DNA of 64,000 bases from Nocardioides nitrophenolicus (GTDB lineage: Bacteria > Actinomycetota > Actinomycetes > Propionibacteriales > Nocardioidaceae): contig NZ_JAFBBY010000001.1 of NCBI RefSeq assembly GCF_016907515.1, positions 4,216,001 to 4,280,000 on the forward strand, given 5' to 3'. Within the stretch, counting starts at the first letter, position 1, and the number at the start of each line of letters is the position of its first letter. Of this stretch, positions 1-9,998 are shown one piece after another. A program made the position numbers and the translations under genes. A model generated the notes under the pieces. The model saw only the letters and a list, made by a program, of their open reading frames with translations. It had not been told where the DNA came from and did no database searches.

Positions 1-711
1 TGGTGCGGCGCCCAGACCCAGGGCACCCTCGGCGACATCCTGATGAACGCCCTCGACGGGGCGCTCGCCGCCCGCGGCCTGACCCGGCCCACGGCCGCGC
101 TGGTCACCCGCACCCGCGTCGACGCCGCCGACCCCGCCTTCGCGGCGCCGAGCAAGCCGGTCGGCCGCTACCTCTCGGCCGACGAGGCGCGCACCATGAT
201 CGAGCACGGCGAGACCTGGGAGGACCGCGGCGAGCGCGGCTGGCGGCGCGTCGTCGCCTCGCCCGAGCCGCTCGAGGTGCTCGACGCCCCCGCGGCGGTC
301 GCGCTCGTCGAGGCCGGCTTCGTCGTGATCGCCAACGGCGGCGGCGGCATCCCCACCGTGCGCCACGCCGACGGCAGCCTGAGCGGCGTCGAGGCCGTCA
401 TCGACAAGGACCTGGGCGCGGCCCTGCTCGCCCAGGCGATCGAGGTCGACCTCCTCGTCATCGCCACCGACGTCGCGCACGCGGTCCTCGGCTTCGGTAC
501 CCCCGACGCCGCCGACATCGGCGAGGTCACCCTCGACCAGATGCGGAAGTACGCAGCCGACGGCCACTTCGCCGGCGGCTCCATGGGACCCAAGGTCGAC
601 GCGGTCTGCCGCTTCGTCGCCAACTCCGGCCGCCGCGGCGTCATCACCGACCTCGGCAGCATCCTCGCGGCCGCCGAGGGCCGCGCCGGAACCATCGTCA
701 CCCCCAACTGA
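1..711 (+). CDS. arcC: Carbamate kinase, 3' part (5' end outside window)
   Basis: Amino-acid-kinase-fold enzyme that interconverts carbamoyl phosphate + ADP and carbamate + ATP in the cytoplasm. The frame is open from base 1, so the start and the N-terminal nucleotide-binding part lie upstream. Visible family signatures are [20 protein letters not shown], the glycine-rich [35 protein letters not shown] and GGSMGPKV near the C-terminus. A ring-opening amidohydrolase follows after 22 bp, then a molybdenum hydroxylase operon. In a catabolic setting the kinase would recover ATP from carbamoyl phosphate released during degradation of an N-heterocycle or ureido compound. The family call is firm; the catabolic role is inferred from context. 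Confidence 0.88.
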   Translation, partial: WCGAQTQGTLGDILMNALDGALAARGLTRPTAALVTRTRVDAADPAFAAPSKPVGRYLSADEARTMIEHGETWEDRGERGWRRVVASPEPLEVLDAPAAVALVEAGFVVIANGGGGIPTVRHADGSLSGVEAVIDKDLGAALLAQAIEVDLLVIATDVAHAVLGFGTPDAADIGEVTLDQMRKYAADGHFAGGSMGPKVDAVCRFVANSGRRGVITDLGSILAAAEGRAGTIVTPN

Positions 712-733
712 AGAACTGAAAGGAAGCCCGCAC

Positions 734-1840
734 ATGCCTTCTGCCATCGAGGTCCGCAAGGTCCCGATCCACTCCGTCGCCGACGCCTCGGAGCTGGCCA
801 AGCTCATCGACGACGGCGTCTTCAAGGCCGACCGCGTCATCGCGATCATCGGCAAGACCGAGGGCAACGGCGGGGTGAACGACTACACCCGGATCATCGC
901 CGACCGTGCCTTCCGTGAGGTGCTCGTCGAGAAGGGCGCGCCCGCCGACCAGGTCAAGCAGGTCCCGATCGTGTGGTCCGGCGGCACCGACGGCGTGATC
1001 AGCCCCCACGCCACCATCTTCGCGACCACCGACGTCGCCGAGGACGACCCGAGCCGCGAGGAGCAGCGCCTCACCGTCGGCTTCGCGATGAGCGAGCCGA
1101 TCCTGCCCGAGGAGATCGGGTACGTCGCGATGATCGAGAAGGTCGCCGCCGGCGTGAAGGTCGCCATGGAGCGCGCCGGCATCACCGACCCGGCCGACGT
1201 GCACTACGTGCAGACCAAGACCCCGCTGCTCACCATCCACACCATCCGCGACGCCCACAGCCGCGGCAAGGAGGTCTGGACCGAGCACACCCACGAGTCG
1301 ATGGACCTGTCCAACGGCGTCACCGGCCTCGGCATCGCCGTCGCCCTCGGCGAGATCGAGATGCCGAGCGACGAGGACGTCATGAAGAACCGCGACCTGT
1401 ACTCCTCGGTCGCCTCCTGCTCCTCGGGTGTCGAGCTGGACCAGGCCCAGATCGTCGTCGTCGGCAACGCCACGGGCGTCGGCGGTCGCTACCGCATCGG
1501 CCACTCGGTGATGAACGACGCCCTCGACCAGGACGGCATCTGGAACGCCATCAAGGACGCCGGCCTCGACCTCCCCGAGCGCCCGCACTCCTCGGACCTC
1601 CAGGGCCGCCTGGTCAACGTCTTCCTCAAGTGCGAGGCCTCCCAGAACGGCGAGGTCCGCGGCCGCCGCAACGCCATGCTCGACGACTCCGACGTGCACT
1701 GGCACCGCCAGATCAAGTCCTGCGTCGGTGGCGTCACCGCTGCCGTGACCGGCGACCCCGCTGTGTTCGTCTCGGTCTCCGCCGCCCACCAGGGCCCGGA
1801 GGGTGGCGGCCCCGTGGCCGCGATCGTCGACCTCGGCTGA
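734..1840 (+). CDS. Ring-opening amidohydrolase (cyanuric acid amidohydrolase/barbiturase family)
   Basis: A 368-residue member of the AtzD/TrzD/barbiturase family, which hydrolyses a cyclic amide bond in cyanuric acid or barbituric acid using three Ser-Lys dyads in three related domains. Candidate residues are Lys41 in IIGKTEGNG, Ser82 in WSGGTDG, Lys162 in QTKTPLL, the serines of ASCSSGVEL (about 228-231), the Lys of VFLKCEAS and the serines of [16 protein letters not shown] at the C-terminus. Length is typical. The ATG is preceded by AAAGGAAG. Sequence alone does not separate cyanurate from barbiturate as substrate. The downstream Mo-hydroxylase favours a pathway in which a pyrimidine-type ring is first oxidised and then opened here; the upstream carbamate kinase fits later nitrogen and energy recovery. 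Confidence 0.88.
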   Translation: MPSAIEVRKVPIHSVADASELAKLIDDGVFKADRVIAIIGKTEGNGGVNDYTRIIADRAFREVLVEKGAPADQVKQVPIVWSGGTDGVISPHATIFATTDVAEDDPSREEQRLTVGFAMSEPILPEEIGYVAMIEKVAAGVKVAMERAGITDPADVHYVQTKTPLLTIHTIRDAHSRGKEVWTEHTHESMDLSNGVTGLGIAVALGEIEMPSDEDVMKNRDLYSSVASCSSGVELDQAQIVVVGNATGVGGRYRIGHSVMNDALDQDGIWNAIKDAGLDLPERPHSSDLQGRLVNVFLKCEASQNGEVRGRRNAMLDDSDVHWHRQIKSCVGGVTAAVTGDPAVFVSVSAAHQGPEGGGPVAAIVDLG

Positions 1841-1859
1841 TACCTGCCGCGCGTTCCAC

Positions 1860-1904
1860 TGTGCTGCGCTCGGCACTCACCTGGTGAGTGCTGAGCGCAG
1901 CACA
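1860..1904 (+). terminator. 22-bp near-perfect hairpin after the amidohydrolase gene
   Basis: Arms 1860-1881 and 1883-1904 are reverse complements with one mismatch, which would be a G-U pair in RNA. It begins 20 bp after the stop of the ring-opening amidohydrolase and ends 88 bp before the next ATG. There is no U-tract, as is common for actinobacterial intrinsic terminators. A dyad operator for the Mo-hydroxylase genes is the alternative. Confidence 0.6.
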
Positions 1905-1991
1905 ACGCATTTCGGCGCTCACCAACCCACCACCAACCACCCCTCCCTAGCGTGAGCCGGGTCACAGGTCCCGCACGCTCAAGGGAGAGTC

Positions 1992-2473
<482 letters not shown>

Positions 2474-2477
<4 letters not shown>

Positions 2478-4915
2478 CCGCGACCCAGGAGCCCACCCAG
2501 GGCGAGATCGGGCGCGACCGTCGGCGCAAGGAGGACCAGCGCCTGATCACCGGCCGCACCCGCTGGACCGACAACATCACGCTGCCGGGCATGCTGCACC
2601 TGGCGATGGTGCGCAGCCCGTTCCCGCACGCGCGGATCACGGGCATCGACACCGCCGCGGCCAAGGCCGGCCCCAACGTCGTGGCCGTGTTCACCGGAGC
2701 CGATCTCGGCGAGGGCCAGGGCGCGTGCATCAACGCGTGGCCCGTCGTACCCGACCAGGTGACGCCGGCCCACCTGCCGATGCCGACCGACCGGGTCGCC
2801 TTCGCGGGCGAGACGGTGGCGGTCGTGGTGGCGCGCAGCGCCGCCGAGGCGCGGGACGCCGCCGAGCTGGTCGAGGTCGACTACGAGGAGCTGCCGGCGG
2901 CGCTCGACCTCAAGGAGGCCGCGGAGAACACGGTCCTCGCGCACCCCGACCTCGGCACCAACGTCAGCGCCGTGTGGCGCTTCGACTCGGCCGAGGCCGG
3001 CACCGGCGGCGACGTCGAGCAGGCCATCGCCGAGGCGCGCGAGAACGGCATCGTGATCGAGCGGGAGTACCGCCAGCAGCGGCTGATCCCGGCGTTCATG
3101 GAGCCCCGGAGCGTGGTCGTGGACCCGACGGGCGAGCAGATCACGGTGTGGTCGGCGACCCAGGTGCCCCACATCCTTCGCTTCGCGATCGCCGCCACGA
3201 CCGGCGTACCGGAGTCGAAGATCCGGGTGATCGCGCCCGACGTGGGCGGCGGCTTCGGCGGCAAGCTGCAGCAGACCCCGGAGGAGATGATCGCCTTCGC
3301 GGTGGCCCGCAAGCTCGGCAAGCCGGTGAAGTTCACCGAGACCCGCAGCGAGTCCCTGCTCACCGCCCACCACGGCCGCGACCAGTGGCAGCGGCTCACC
3401 CTCGCCGCCACCAAGGACGGCCACGTCACCGGCCTCAAGGTCGACCTGCTCGCCGACCTCGGTGCGTACGTCGCCATCGTCGGCGGCGGCGTGCCGGTGC
3501 TCGGGGCGTTCATGTTCAACGCGATCTACAAGTTCCCGGCGTACCAGTTCCAGACCACGAACGTCCTCACCAACAAGACCTGGACCGACGCCTACCGCGG
3601 CGCCGGCCGGCCCGAGGCGACCTTCGCGATCGAGCGGCTGATGGACGAGCTGGCCCACGAGCTCGGCAAGGACCCGCTCGAGGTCCGTGAGCTGAACTGG
3701 ATCAAGCACGAGGAGTTCCCGTTCACCACGGTGGCCGGCCTCGAGTACGACTCCGGCAACTACGAGGCCGCCACCGCGCGCGCCAAGGAGATGTTCGGCT
3801 ACGACGAGCTGCGCGCCGAGCAGGCCGAGCGCCGCGCCCGCGGCGACCGCGTCCAGCTCGGTCTCGGCGTGTCGACCTTCACCGAGATGTGCGGCCTCGC
3901 GCCGTCCCGGGTCCTCGGCAGCCTCAACTACGGCGCCGGCGGCTGGGAGCACGCCGAGATCCGGATGCTCGCGACCGGCAAGGTCGAGGTGGTGACCGGG
4001 GCGTCGGCCCACGGGCAGGGGCACGAGACGGCGTTCAGCCAGATCGTGGCCGACCGGCTCGGCGTGCCCTTCGAGGACGTCGAGGTGCTGCACGGCGACA
4101 CCCAGATCTCCCACAAGGGCCTGGACACCTACGGGTCCCGCAGCCTGGTCGTCGGCGGAGAGGCCCTGGTGCGGGCCGTCGACAAGGTGATCGAGAAGGC
4201 CCGGCCTGTCGCGGCCCACCTGCTCGAGGCCTCCGCCGACGACCTCGAGTTCAGCGACGGCCGGTTCACCGTCAGGGGCACCGACCAGGGCATGGCGATC
4301 ACCGAGATCGCCACCGCCGTCTTCGCCGCCCACAACCTCCCCGACGGCGTCGAGGCGTCGATCGACTCGGAGGCGACCTACGACCCCGTCAACTTCAACT
4401 ACCCCCACGGCACCCACCTGTGCGCGGTCGAGATCGACACCGAGACAGGGCAGGTGCGGATGCGCAAGTACGCCTGCTGCGACGACATCGGCAACGTCAT
4501 CAACCCGCTCATCGTGTCCGGCCAGGTCCACGGTGGGCTGGTCCAGGGCATCGCCCAGGCGCTGTGGGAGGAGGCGGTCTACGACGACAACGGCACCCTG
4601 GTGACCGGGTCGTTCGTCGACTACCTGCTGCCCACCGCGGCCGACACGATCAGCTTCGACCTCGACCACACCACCTCGCCGGCGACGACCAACTCGCTCG
4701 GCACCAAGGGCGTCGGTGAGGCCGGCACCATCGCCTCCACCCCGGCGGTGGTCAACGCGGTGGTCGACGCGCTGCGTCCCTACGGCGTCCACGACGTCGC
4801 GATGCCCTGCACGCCCGAACGGGTCTGGCGGGCGATCAACAGCGGTGGGTCCGGGGGAGAGACGACCCAGGCCGCCGCACCCCACTTCGACGAGTCGGAA
4901 GGAGCAGCCCAGTGA
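2474..4915 (+). CDS. Molybdenum hydroxylase large (Mo-cofactor) subunit, CoxL/XdhA-like
   Basis: An 813-residue molybdopterin-binding catalytic subunit of the xanthine dehydrogenase superfamily. Visible signatures are GGGFGGK (about 258-264), [11 protein letters not shown] (about 372), the MPT-contact segment [17 protein letters not shown] (about 513-529) and [11 protein letters not shown] (about 745), which carries the catalytic Glu. The active-site loop lacks the AYXCSFR motif of genuine form I CO dehydrogenase, so a CO substrate is unlikely; an N-heterocycle hydroxylase is the better family-level guess. The ATG overlaps the small-subunit stop (ATGA) and the stop overlaps the FAD-subunit GTG. 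Neighbouring ring-opening amidohydrolase and carbamate kinase genes suggest oxidation of a uracil-like or other azaheterocyclic ring. The exact substrate is not resolvable from sequence. Confidence 0.92.
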
Positions 4916-5769
4916 TCCCCGCAGCCTTCGAGTACGTCGCCCCGGCCTCGGTCGAGGAGGCGCTGGCCGCGCTCGCCGAGCACGGCGACGACGCCAAGAT
5001 CATCGCCGGTGGTCAGAGCCTCCTTCCGGTGCTCCGGATGCGGCTCAACGCGCCCGAGTGGGTGATCGACCTGGGCCGGATCGCCTCGCTGCGCGGCATC
5101 CGCGACGGCGGCGACCACCTCGCGATCGGCGCGATGACCACCCACCACGACGTCGGCCAGGACCCGCTCGTCCACGAGCACGCCCTGCTGGTCAGCAAGG
5201 CGATCACCCACCTCGCCGACGCCCAGGTGCGCCACCGCGGCACCTTCGGCGGCGCGCTCGCGCACGCCGACCCGGCCGGCGACCTCGGCGCGCCGGCGCT
5301 GGCGCTGGGGTCGACGTTCGTGGTCCAGGGGCCCGGTGGCACCCGGGAGATCCCGGCCGAGGAGTTCTTCGTCGACCTCTTCGAGACCGCGATCTCCGAC
5401 GACGAGATCCTCACCGAGGTCCGGGTCCCGAAGCACGACGGCTGGGGCGCGGCGTACGAGAAGTTCGTGCGGATCGCCCACCAGTGGCCGATCGTCGCGG
5501 TCGCGGCGACCGTCCGGATGGACGGCGACACCATCGCCGAGGCGCGCATCGGCCTGACCAACATGGGCTCCACGCCGGTGCGGGCCCGGGCCGCGGAGGC
5601 CGCGCTGGCCGGCGTACCCGCCACGGAGGAGGGGGTGGCCGCCGCGGCCGCGCTCGCCGCCGACGGCACCAACCCGCCGAGCGACCTCAACGGCGACGCC
5701 GACTACCGCCGCCACCTCGCCACGGTGCTCACCCGCCGGGCCGTGCTCGCGGCAGCCGGGAGGGGCTGA
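4912..5769 (+). CDS. Molybdenum hydroxylase medium subunit, FAD-binding (CoxM-like)
   Basis: FAD-binding subunit (285 aa) of the hydroxylase. The PCMH-type FAD domain shows [14 protein letters not shown] (about 32-45) and [19 protein letters not shown] (about 107-125), the two FAD-contact loops of the CoxM/XdhB family, followed by the CO_deh_flav_C region near [13 protein letters not shown]. The GTG start overlaps the stop of the large subunit (GTGA). With the small and large subunits it completes the electron path Mo to 2Fe-2S to FAD. The CoxG-like gene begins 2 bp after its stop, so all belong to one transcript. Confidence 0.93.
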   Translation: MIPAAFEYVAPASVEEALAALAEHGDDAKIIAGGQSLLPVLRMRLNAPEWVIDLGRIASLRGIRDGGDHLAIGAMTTHHDVGQDPLVHEHALLVSKAITHLADAQVRHRGTFGGALAHADPAGDLGAPALALGSTFVVQGPGGTREIPAEEFFVDLFETAISDDEILTEVRVPKHDGWGAAYEKFVRIAHQWPIVAVAATVRMDGDTIAEARIGLTNMGSTPVRARAAEAALAGVPATEEGVAAAAALAADGTNPPSDLNGDADYRRHLATVLTRRAVLAAAGRG

Positions 5770-5771
5770 CC

Positions 5772-6503
5772 TTGGACCTCAGCCACTCCTTCACCGTCCC
5801 GACGTCGCCCGACGCGACCTGGGCGCACTTCCAGGACATCGGCGCGCTCGCCGAGTGCTTCCCGGGCGCCCAGGTCACCTCGGTCGGCGCCGCCGACGAC
5901 GGCGCGCCGACCTTCGAGGGCACCTGCAAGGTCAAGCTCGGCCCGATCGCACTGGTGTACGCCGGGTCCGGCAAGTTCGTCGAGCGCGACGAGGCGGGCA
6001 GGCGGTTCGTCGTCGACGCGAAGGGCCGCGACAAGCGCGGCAACGGCACCGCGGGCGCCACCGTCACGGTGACCATGGCGGAGGCCGACGCCGGTGCCAC
6101 CCGGGTCGACGTCGTCACCGACCTCGCGATCACCGGCAAGCCCGCGCAGTTCGGGCGCGGGGTGATGCAGGACGTGTCCGACAAGCTGCTCGGCCAGTTC
6201 GTCGCCTGCCTCGAGCAGCGCCTCGCCGCCGAGGCCGCGCCCGCCTCCACCGAGGAGCCCACCGACGCCGCGGCCGCCGGGACCGATCCCGAGCCGGCGG
6301 CCGCGGCACCCACCCCACCGGCTCCCCGGCCCGCGCCGGTCGCCGCGCCGGGCGCCGCGCCGGTCGCCGCCGCGGGAGACGACGCCCTGGACCTCGGCTC
6401 GGCGGTGCTGCCGATCCTGGTCAAGACGTACGGCAAGCAGATCGGGGCCGCGGTGGCGGTGCTGCTCGGGATCGTGCTGCTGCGGAGGCTGCGGCGGCGG
6501 TGA
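5772..6503 (+). CDS. CoxG-like SRPBCC protein with C-terminal membrane anchor
   Basis: A 243-residue protein. Residues 1 to about 150 form a CoxG/SRPBCC fold (AHFQDIGALAECFPGAQ, FEGTCKVKLGPIALVYAGSG, FGRGVMQDVSDKLLGQFVACLE). An Ala/Pro/Thr-rich linker of about 60 residues follows, then one hydrophobic segment (QIGAAVAVLLGIVLL) ending in RRLRRR. CoxG partners of Mo-hydroxylases are described as membrane-tethered carriers of quinone for the hydroxylase; the same role is inferred here. The best start is the TTG 2 bp after the FAD-subunit stop, because it gives the correct family N-terminus (DLSHSFTVP); no ATG is available. It is the last gene of the operon and faces the tandem inverted-repeat elements. 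Confidence 0.85.
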   Translation: MDLSHSFTVPTSPDATWAHFQDIGALAECFPGAQVTSVGAADDGAPTFEGTCKVKLGPIALVYAGSGKFVERDEAGRRFVVDAKGRDKRGNGTAGATVTVTMAEADAGATRVDVVTDLAITGKPAQFGRGVMQDVSDKLLGQFVACLEQRLAAEAAPASTEEPTDAAAAGTDPEPAAAAPTPPAPRPAPVAAPGAAPVAAAGDDALDLGSAVLPILVKTYGKQIGAAVAVLLGIVLLRRLRRR

Positions 6504-6517
6504 GCTGGTTCTCTGGG

Positions 6518-6629
6518 CTGTAACACGGAGTCCGCTGTTCCTTCTGACCTGGGACGTCGCGCGGGTGGTGCTGTGCGGGTCCGGTACAGCGTGCTGGGGT
6601 CGGGAGGAGCGGCGAACTCCGTGTTACAG
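6518..6629. repeat. Inverted-repeat element, copy 1 (112 bp)
   Basis: Terminal arms 6518-6535 (CTGTAACACGGAGTCCGC) and 6612-6629 are reverse complements with one mismatch that would be G-U in RNA. The interior of about 75 bp is almost identical to that of copy 2. It lies just downstream of the CoxG-like stop. It could act as a bidirectional terminator or be a small non-autonomous repeat; no flanking target duplication was recognised. Confidence 0.8.
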
Positions 6630-6674
6630 CTCCGGGGGCCGCCTCCCTTGCGCCGCTGGTCTGCGCCTGGGCTT

Positions 6675-6783
6675 GTAACACGGAGTCCGCTGTTCTCTCT
6701 GACCTGGGACGTCGCGCGGGTGGTGCTGTGCGGGTCCGGTACAGCGTGCTGGGGTCGGGAGGAGCGGCGGACTCCGTGTTACA
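6675..6783. repeat. Inverted-repeat element, copy 2 (109 bp)
   Basis: Arms 6675-6691 and 6767-6783 are a perfect 17 bp inverted repeat. Interior and ends match copy 1 with only a few substitutions, and the two copies are in the same orientation 156 bp apart (start to start), separated by 45 bp of unrelated G/C-rich sequence. It ends 47 bp before the 3' end of the TPR gene on the minus strand. Confidence 0.8.
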
Positions 6784-6830
6784 GCGCCACGCCAGCCACG
6801 CCACGCCAGCCCGACCCGACCCCCGCCGCC

Positions 6831-7538
6831 TCACCAGGCGTCGGGCCGGGTGTAGTCCTCGTCGTCGTAGAGCCCCTGGTCCTCGTGACGCTGGTCCGCG
6901 CCGCGGTCGTTCTGCTCCTGCAGGCGGTCGCGGCGCGGGTCGGAGTCGCCGGGGTCCTGGGGGTCCTGCTGCTGCTCGGGCGGCTGCTGGTCCTCGGGCT
7001 GCTGCGGCTCCTCGGGGTTCTGCTCGAGCTTCGCGCGCAGCCGCTCGTCGACCGCGCCGGCGTCCTCGGTCTGCTCCTTGCCGCGTCCGGAGTCCTGCGG
7101 GCATTCGCCGGCCGCCAGGACCTCGATCCCGGCCTGGTACGCCGACCGGGCCTCGTCGCTCGCCCCGGACTCGACGGCGGCGTCGCCGACGGCCTCGTGG
7201 GCGAGGGCCAGGTTGATCCGCACGGTGCACTCGTCGCGGCGCGGCACGTCCTCCAGCGCGGCCTGGTAGGCGGCGATCGCGTCGGCGTACTCGCCCTGGG
7301 CGTGCTCGGCGGCGCCCTCGTCGAAGGGCGCGATCCAGGGCTCGAGCCAGTTCAGCCGGCGGGTGCCGGCGAACTCCGCGGCCGCGCCGTCGAGGTCGCC
7401 GCGGTCGAAGGCGTCGCGACCCGAGGCGTTGGCCTGCAGCATCAGGCCCACCTTGACGGCGTACGCCGCGACCAGCAGCGCGGGCACCAGTCCGGCCAGG
7501 AGCAGGACCAGCCGGATCCGGCCTCGGGGGTTGGTCAT
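6831..7538 (-). CDS. Membrane-anchored TPR-like protein of the Bat/MoxR cluster
   Basis: A 235-aa protein with one N-terminal membrane segment (about 8-30, VLLLAGLVPALLVAAYAVKV), two TPR-like helical pairs (about 40-150, including AFDRGDLDGAAAEFAGTRRL and YADAIAAYQAALEDVP) and a highly charged, Gln/Glu/Pro-rich tail. It resembles the TPR members (BatB/BatE-like) that follow VWA genes in Bat operons. Its ATG overlaps the stop of the upstream VWA gene (ATGA), so it is the last gene of the operon. It probably faces the outside of the membrane as part of a VWA/TPR complex; the biochemical role is unknown. Confidence 0.7.
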   Translation of the reverse strand: MTNPRGRIRLVLLLAGLVPALLVAAYAVKVGLMLQANASGRDAFDRGDLDGAAAEFAGTRRLNWLEPWIAPFDEGAAEHAQGEYADAIAAYQAALEDVPRRDECTVRINLALAHEAVGDAAVESGASDEARSAYQAGIEVLAAGECPQDSGRGKEQTEDAGAVDERLRAKLEQNPEEPQQPEDQQPPEQQQDPQDPGDSDPRRDRLQEQNDRGADQRHEDQGLYDDEDYTRPDAW

Positions 7539-8455
7539 CGGGCCGTCTCCTTCCGAGGGGAGAGCACCTGCCGGGAGGACCAGACCGCGCGCCAGCCGGC
7601 GTGCAGCTCGAGCAGGAGCAGGCCGAGCAGCAGCACGCCGGCCAACCAGGTCAGGTCGTGCTTGGCCGGGCGGCGGTGGCCGCCGGCGCCGTCGGAGTAC
7701 GACGCCTGGAAGGACTCCGCGAGGGCGTCCATCCCGCCGGCCCGGGTGCGGTGCTCGAACGGGACGCCGAGCTCGTCGGCGATCTGCTGGAGGTGGTCGA
7801 GGTCGGCGTGGGACTGCGCGGTGTCGCCCGTGGCGGGATCCTGGACCAGGCCGAGGTCGCCGTCGAGCTGGTCGTCCTGTGGCATCGGGGCGCCGCCGGT
7901 GGTGCCGTAGCCGAGGACGACGCCGCCGGCGACGTCGTCGCGCACGTCGGCGTACGACGCGTCCTCGCCCTCGGTGGTGGTGTCTTCGCCGTCGCCGACG
8001 TAGACGACCAGCCGGCGGCGGTGGGGCGCCTGCTCGGCCGAGCGCTCGAGCAGGTCCTTCAGCTCGGGGACCGGCCGGTCGGCGCGTGAGCCGACGCCGT
8101 CCTTGGGCCTCTCGAGGTAGAGGGTGTCGACCGCGGCGCCGAAGGCCGCGCTGTCGGTGGTGAGGGGGAGCACCACGCGGGCGTCGGTGCCGAAGGCGAG
8201 CATGCCGAACCGGGCGCCGGGCAGGGCCGCGGCGAGCGCGGTCAGGTCGGCCTTGGCGCCGGTGATCCGGGGCTGCTTGCCGTCGTAGTCGAGCGCCGCC
8301 ATCGAGCGGGTGCGGTCGATGACGACGATGACGTCGAGGTCGGAGAGCTGGGCGGGGACCTCGGCACGGCCGAAGCCGGGCCGCAGCAGGATCACCACGA
8401 ACATCAGCACGATCCCGACCCGGCGGGCGAGCACGAGGGCGGTCGAGGTCGTCAT
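7535..8455 (-). CDS. VWA-domain membrane protein (BatB/BatA-like), second copy
   Basis: 306 aa: an N-terminal hydrophobic segment (VGIVLMFVVILLRPG), a VWA domain (about 40-240) and a C-terminal membrane helix (WLAGVLLLGLLLLELHAGW) with a short basic tail. The MIDAS start reads VIVVIDRTRSM, so the usual D-x-S-x-S is D-R-T-R-S, a conservative Thr-for-Ser change. GDGEDTTTEGED may supply the distal metal-site Asp. Start and stop overlap the neighbouring genes by four bases each, showing tight coupling with the first VWA protein and the TPR protein. VWA pairs of this kind scaffold MoxR-dependent complexes; the partner here is unknown. Confidence 0.8.
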   Translation of the reverse strand: MTTSTALVLARRVGIVLMFVVILLRPGFGRAEVPAQLSDLDVIVVIDRTRSMAALDYDGKQPRITGAKADLTALAAALPGARFGMLAFGTDARVVLPLTTDSAAFGAAVDTLYLERPKDGVGSRADRPVPELKDLLERSAEQAPHRRRLVVYVGDGEDTTTEGEDASYADVRDDVAGGVVLGYGTTGGAPMPQDDQLDGDLGLVQDPATGDTAQSHADLDHLQQIADELGVPFEHRTRAGGMDALAESFQASYSDGAGGHRRPAKHDLTWLAGVLLLGLLLLELHAGWRAVWSSRQVLSPRKETAR

Positions 8456-9498
8456 CGGCGCTCCTCGGTACGACGGTCGCGGAGCACGAGCGCGCCCTGC
8501 GCCACCCACAGCACCACCAGTCCGGCGAGGCCGACGCCGACGATGACGGTGCCGAGCCGCGGCCGGTCGAGCACCTGCACCAGCGGCGGCCGCTTGATCG
8601 GCTTGGCGTCGAGCCGGGCGATCGCGTCGACCACCGCCTTGGTGCTGCCGTCGGCGCCGAGCATCGAGAAGATGCCGCCGGTGCTGGTCACCGCGGCCTC
8701 GAACTCCTGCGCGGCGGCGGGACGCTCGGCGGTGGCGGGCGCGGCGATGCCGTGGACGACCACCTTCTTCTCGCGTGCGTACGCCGCGGCGTCGGGGACG
8801 GTGAAGATGCCGGTGCCGATCGGCTCGTTGTCGGAGGCGAGCACGATCGCGCGGCTGCGGTCCTCGTCGCTGCGGTCGAAGCGCTGCACGCACGAGGCGA
8901 GGCCGTCGCCGAGCTGGGACTGGATGTCCCAGTCGAGCACGGTGCCGGCGGTGAAGATGGCGTAGTCGTCGCTGTAGACGTCGCCGGAGGCGAACGCCTT
9001 CTCGGCGGCGTTGAGCTGCTCGAGCACGTAGGCGTAGTCGTCGGTCAGCGGGAACACGGTGATCGCGGCGCCGCTCCAGATGGTCAGCCCGATCCGCTCC
9101 CCGCGCAGGCCGGAGATGATCGCGCGGAACTCGCGCAGCACCTCGGCGTCGACCTCGGCCATCGACCCGGACGCGTCCAGGCACAGCACGATGTCGCGGG
9201 TGCGCTCCTCCTGCGTCATCGTCTGGCGCTGCTGGAGGCGGCCGGCCAGGATCACCGCGCCGGTGCACGCGACCAGCGCACACAGGCTCAGGCAGGCGCC
9301 GAGCACCACCTGGCGGCGGACCAGGGTCCGGAAGCGGGGCAGGGACTGCAGCCGCGCCGCGTGCGCGACATAGGACGCCCCGGCGTGGGAGGGACGCCGC
9401 CACGGTCGCAGCCAGAGCACGAGGAGCAGCAGCACGAGCGCGCCCAGCAGCACCGCCAGCCAGGGCCAGCGGAAGCCGGTGGTGTCGGTGTCCCACAT
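8452..9498 (-). CDS. VWA-domain membrane protein (BatA-like), first copy
   Basis: 348 aa with two N-terminal membrane segments (LAVLLGALVLLLLVLWL at about 13-30 and a second at about 67-90), a VWA domain with a canonical MIDAS VLCLDASGSM, and a C-terminal membrane helix (VIVGVGLAGLVVLWVAQGAL). Its ATG shares one base with the stop of the DUF4381-like gene (TGATG) and its end overlaps the next VWA gene. Family knowledge places such proteins next to MoxR ATPases and DUF58 proteins in a complex implicated in stress tolerance and in metal or cofactor insertion. Confidence 0.85.
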   Translation of the reverse strand: MWDTDTTGFRWPWLAVLLGALVLLLLVLWLRPWRRPSHAGASYVAHAARLQSLPRFRTLVRRQVVLGACLSLCALVACTGAVILAGRLQQRQTMTQEERTRDIVLCLDASGSMAEVDAEVLREFRAIISGLRGERIGLTIWSGAAITVFPLTDDYAYVLEQLNAAEKAFASGDVYSDDYAIFTAGTVLDWDIQSQLGDGLASCVQRFDRSDEDRSRAIVLASDNEPIGTGIFTVPDAAAYAREKKVVVHGIAAPATAERPAAAQEFEAAVTSTGGIFSMLGADGSTKAVVDAIARLDAKPIKRPPLVQVLDRPRLGTVIVGVGLAGLVVLWVAQGALVLRDRRTEERR

Positions 9499-9998
9499 CA
9501 GCCGGCGCTCCCCGACGGGGTCCACGACGTCACCAGGTCCCGCGCCCGGTCGACCGCGGTCTCGAACAGCTCGCGCGCCAGGTCGTCGTCGGGCGCGAAC
9601 TCCGGCGGGTAGACCAGCTCCAGCACCTCGACCAGGGTCGCCGGCGCCCGGTCGCGGAAGTCGGCCAGGGCCATGGTCCGCGCCGGGAGGGTGGTGACCG
9701 CTGCGACGTAGTCGCGCACCACCTCGCTGAGCTGCTGGTGGCCCGCGCGCGGGGTGATCTCGCCGGCGTGGACCTGGGCCTCGATCCGGTCGAGGCGGGC
9801 GAGATGGCGCTGGCGTACGTCGGGCAGCGGGACGCCCGGCCGGGCGAGGGCCGCGGGCCGGGGCGCGCGGGTCAACCACCACGCGAGCAGGTAGTAGGCG
9901 ACCAGCGCGACCGCGAGCCCGACCGCGATCCACAGCCAGCGGTCGGCGTACGCGACGGGTCCGGTGAACTCCTCGGGGAGGTCAGCGGCGGCGGGCAT
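9498..9998 (-). CDS. DUF4381-like single-pass membrane protein
   Basis: 166 aa with one membrane segment near the N-terminus (LWIAVGLAVALVAYYLLAWW, about 22-41) and a cytoplasmic helical domain rich in Arg and Glu (RQRHLARLDRIEAQVHAGEI). Position between DUF58 and VWA genes and overall build match the DUF4381 proteins of Bat clusters. The ATG at 9998 lies inside the 3' end of the DUF58 gene (17 bp overlap) and the stop abuts the VWA start. Function unknown; probably a structural member of the complex. Confidence 0.7.
   Translation of the reverse strand: MPAAADLPEEFTGPVAYADRWLWIAVGLAVALVAYYLLAWWLTRAPRPAALARPGVPLPDVRQRHLARLDRIEAQVHAGEITPRAGHQQLSEVVRDYVAAVTTLPARTMALADFRDRAPATLVEVLELVYPPEFAPDDDLARELFETAVDRARDLVTSWTPSGSAG

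Larger units (their letters stand above)
6504..6830. other. Convergent intergenic region filled by two inverted-repeat elements
   Basis: These 327 bp between the convergent CoxG-like and TPR-protein genes hold no credible gene. About 220 bp consist of two near-identical tandem copies of one inverted-repeat element, described separately; the remainder is short G/C-rich linker. Confidence 0.7.
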
